From assembly GCA_020442225.1 (NCBI GenBank), contig JAGRKR010000275.1:1-16616 (forward strand): DNA of 16,616 nucleotides, given 5' to 3'. Below are positions 14,797 through 16,616 of this stretch, piece after piece. The notes below the pieces were generated by a model. The model had not been told where the DNA came from. It worked only from the letters and a program-made list of their open reading frames with translations, and did no database searches. The position numbers and the translations under genes are program-made. The first letter of the stretch is position 1, and every line of letters starts with the position of its first letter. The DNA comes from Hyphomicrobiaceae bacterium. GTDB lineage: Bacteria > Pseudomonadota > Alphaproteobacteria > Rhizobiales > Hyphomicrobiaceae.

Positions 14797-16005
14797 TCAG
14801 GCTGCGGCGCCGCTCGCCTTGAGGGCCGCGATCTCGCTGGCGCTGAGGCCCGCCTCGCCCAGGATCTCGTCGGTGTGCTCGCCGAGGCGGGGGCCCGGCC
14901 GCGCGGTGATGGGCTGTGCGAAACCGAGCGTCAGCGGCGCGGCGACTGTGCGTGGCATCTCGTCGATCGTTGTCTCGACGATGGCGCCGGCCGCGGCGGC
15001 CTGGTGATCCCCGGGGATGTCGGCGCACTGGCTGATGAGACTGAAGGGCACGTTGCCGGCTTTCAGGCGCGCGATCCACTCGGCGGAATCGCGCGTGCCG
15101 AATGCGTCGTCGAGGATTGCCGTCAGCGCGGGGGCGTTGGCACGGCGGGTCGGCGTCTCGGTGAAGCGCGCGTCCTGCGCGATATGCGGCAGCGCCATGG
15201 CCTCGCAGAAGGCCGGCCACATCCGGTCCTCGCGCGCGATATTGAGCTGTATCCAGCGGCCGTCGCGGGTCTCGTAGACGTTGGCCAGCGCGCTGCGGGG
15301 ACGATCGCGCGGCGGTCGCGGCGGCAGGAAGGCGCCGACCAGGGCGGCCTGGGCGTAGTTGCCGTTGGCCCACAGCCCGTTCTGCAGCAGCGAGGTGGCG
15401 ACCCATGAGCCTTCGCCTGTGCGCTCACGGTGGAAGAGCGCCATCATGATGGCGCTGACGAGCGACATGGCGCTGGCGCGGTCGCCCTGGGCCGGCACGA
15501 TGACGGCAGGCGGCTGGCCGGCATAGCGGGCCGAATCGAGCAACCCCGAGCGAGCGAAGTAGGCGTTGACGTCGAAGCCGATCTGGTTGGCGTCGGGTCC
15601 GCTCTCGCCGTAGCCGGAAAAGGAAGCGTAGACGAGCCGCGGATTGGCGGGCTGCACGTCCTCGTAGCGCAGCCGCAGCCGCTCGCGCACGGGAAACGGA
15701 TAATTGGTGATGAGCACGTCGGCCGTTGCGATCAACCGGTCGAGGGCGGCGCGCCCGCTCGCCGTCTTGAGGTCCAGCGCCACCGAGCGCTTGTTGCGTG
15801 CATCGAGATGCCAGGGATAGTTGACCGCGCTGTCGGGGAAGTTGGTGAGATGGATGTTGGCGCGATGAGGGTCGCCTTCCCCGGGCGGCTCGACCTTGAC
15901 GATGTCCGCACCGTAGTCGCCGAGCACGACGGCGGCAGCCGGCACGGCGATGTACGAGCCGATGTCGAGTACACGAATGCCCTGGAGCGGCAGGCTGCCC
16001 GTCAT
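14797..16005 (-). CDS. Family III CoA-transferase (CaiB/BaiF/formyl-CoA transferase type)
   Basis: 402 residues from ATG 16005-16003, which has AGGAAGG about 10 nt upstream and begins close to the conserved L-x-G-I-R-V-L-D motif. A TTG 66 bp further up is in frame but adds unconserved residues. Family features are G-D-Y-G-A-D-I-V-K-V-E-P-P-G-E-G-D (29-45), N-K-R-S-V-A-L-D-L-K (71-80), D-V-L-I-T-N-Y (96-102), and the catalytic-Asp segment I-G-F-D145-V-N-A-Y-F-A-R-S-G. The late D-G-R-W-I-Q-L-N block is also typical. The enzyme moves CoA between carboxylic acids via an aspartyl-CoA thioester. Length is normal for the family. Substrates cannot be read from sequence; carnitine, oxalate, methylacyl and other activities all occur in this fold. 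Confidence 0.9.
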   Translation of the reverse strand: MTGSLPLQGIRVLDIGSYIAVPAAAVVLGDYGADIVKVEPPGEGDPHRANIHLTNFPDSAVNYPWHLDARNKRSVALDLKTASGRAALDRLIATADVLITNYPFPVRERLRLRYEDVQPANPRLVYASFSGYGESGPDANQIGFDVNAYFARSGLLDSARYAGQPPAVIVPAQGDRASAMSLVSAIMMALFHRERTGEGSWVATSLLQNGLWANGNYAQAALVGAFLPPRPPRDRPRSALANVYETRDGRWIQLNIAREDRMWPAFCEAMALPHIAQDARFTETPTRRANAPALTAILDDAFGTRDSAEWIARLKAGNVPFSLISQCADIPGDHQAAAAGAIVETTIDEMPRTVAAPLTLGFAQPITARPGPRLGEHTDEILGEAGLSASEIAALKASGAAA

Positions 16006-16099
16006 GTGATCCGCGCCTTCCTGAGAGGTATCGGGACGGGCCACGATGTCGCCGCCGGCGGCGTCCGTCAATCGCGGCGTGCGTCGTGGGGCGGCCCGC

Positions 16100-16616
16100 T
16101 CAGTGCGCGGCTTCCCAGTTGTCGGCGGCCTTGGCGTCGACGTGCAGCGGCACCGACAGGCGGATCGCCGGCTCCGGGCTCTGCTCCATGATCTCGCGCA
16201 CGGTCGCGAGGGTTGGCTCGACCTCGGCTGATTTCACCTCGAAGATGAGCTCGTCGTGGACCTGGAGCAGCATGCGGGCGCTGGCTATGCCGGCGCGTGT
16301 CAGCGCCTCGGGCATGCGGATCATGGCGCGCCGGATGATGTCCGCCGCCGAACCCTGGATCGGCGCGTTGATGGCGGCGCGCTCCAGGAAGCCCCGCATG
16401 GACGGGTTCCTGGTATTGATCTCGGGATAGTGGATGCGGCGGCCGAAGATGGTCTCGACGTAGCCCTGCGCGTGCACCGTCGTCTTCGTCGCCTCCATGT
16501 AGTCGCGGATGCCCGGAAAGCGCTTGAAGTAGGTTTTGATGTAGTCGCCGGCTTCCTCGCGCGAGATGCCGAGCTGCGCCGCCAGCCCGAACGCCGAGAT
16601 GCCGTAGATGATGCCG
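16100..16616 (-). CDS. polA: DNA polymerase I, C-terminal part (5' end off window)
   Basis: The C-terminal 171 codons of a family A DNA polymerase enter from the right edge and end at TGA 16102-16100. The visible part starts within motif B (G-I-I-Y-G-I-S-A-F-G-L-A), continues through the fingers and palm, and includes motif C Q-V-H-D-E-L-I-F-E-V with its metal-binding Asp. It ends N-W-E-A-A-H, matching the usual polA C-terminus. The enzyme fills gaps after primer removal and during excision repair. Exonuclease domains would lie outside the window. The 94-bp gap to the CoA-transferase start shows no clear terminator. Confidence 0.95.
   Translation of the reverse strand, partial: GIIYGISAFGLAAQLGISREEAGDYIKTYFKRFPGIRDYMEATKTTVHAQGYVETIFGRRIHYPEINTRNPSMRGFLERAAINAPIQGSAADIIRRAMIRMPEALTRAGIASARMLLQVHDELIFEVKSAEVEPTLATVREIMEQSPEPAIRLSVPLHVDAKAADNWEAAH

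Noticed and set aside
13639..15408. Long plus-strand open frame (589 codons) opposite the MBL and CoA-transferase genes
   Set aside because: It runs antisense through two clearly recognised genes and encodes a charged, motif-free sequence.
1..16616. CRISPR arrays, insertion sequences or prophage genes
   Set aside because: I saw no regularly spaced direct repeats, transposase, integrase or inverted terminal repeats in the window.

Overview
This GC-rich window looks like chromosomal DNA of an alphaproteobacterium, possibly Hyphomicrobiales or a Rhodospirillales relative. That is inferred from codon use and gene content; no 16S or other taxonomic marker is present. It divides into four regions.

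(1) 1-904, minus strand: a cysteine N-terminal-nucleophile-type amidase (acid ceramidase/NAAA-like) that runs off the left edge. It is followed by a gene-free stretch (905-1350) with a run of strong hairpins at 1245-1334.

(2) 1351-10856: an exopolysaccharide locus built as two facing transcription units. The plus-strand unit encodes a small secreted Cys-containing protein, an outer-membrane beta-barrel, a Wzc-type tyrosine autokinase/co-polymerase and a PhyH-family dioxygenase. The minus-strand unit encodes an O-antigen polymerase/ligase, a Wzx-like flippase and two left-handed beta-helix acyltransferases. The two units meet tail to tail with a 19-bp overlap of coding ends at 6620-6638. No glycosyltransferase, initiating transferase or Wza-type export lipoprotein is in the window, so the rest of the pathway must lie elsewhere.

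(3) 11050-12602, minus strand, the most interesting part: a Ro60 orthologue (TROVE plus vWA domains; Rsr) preceded 45 nt upstream by a non-coding RNA that I identify by structure as a bacterial Y RNA (YrlA-like). At first sight it resembles a tandem pair of half tRNAs: a T-arm, acceptor strand and ACCA come BEFORE a complementary 7-nt acceptor strand and a canonical D-arm. The two acceptor strands pair perfectly, and the ends of the unit (12577-12602 with 12433-12458) form a helix with 25 of 26 pairs. It is therefore a circularly permuted tRNA mimic on a long Ro60-docking stem. In such RNPs, Ro60 and Y RNA partner with exoribonucleases or tRNA-type enzymes in RNA quality control.

(4) 12753-16616, minus strand: a secreted UlaG-like metallo-beta-lactamase-fold protein, a second MBL-fold hydrolase with an intact metal site, a family III CoA-transferase, and the C-terminal end of DNA polymerase I (polA), which enters from the right edge.
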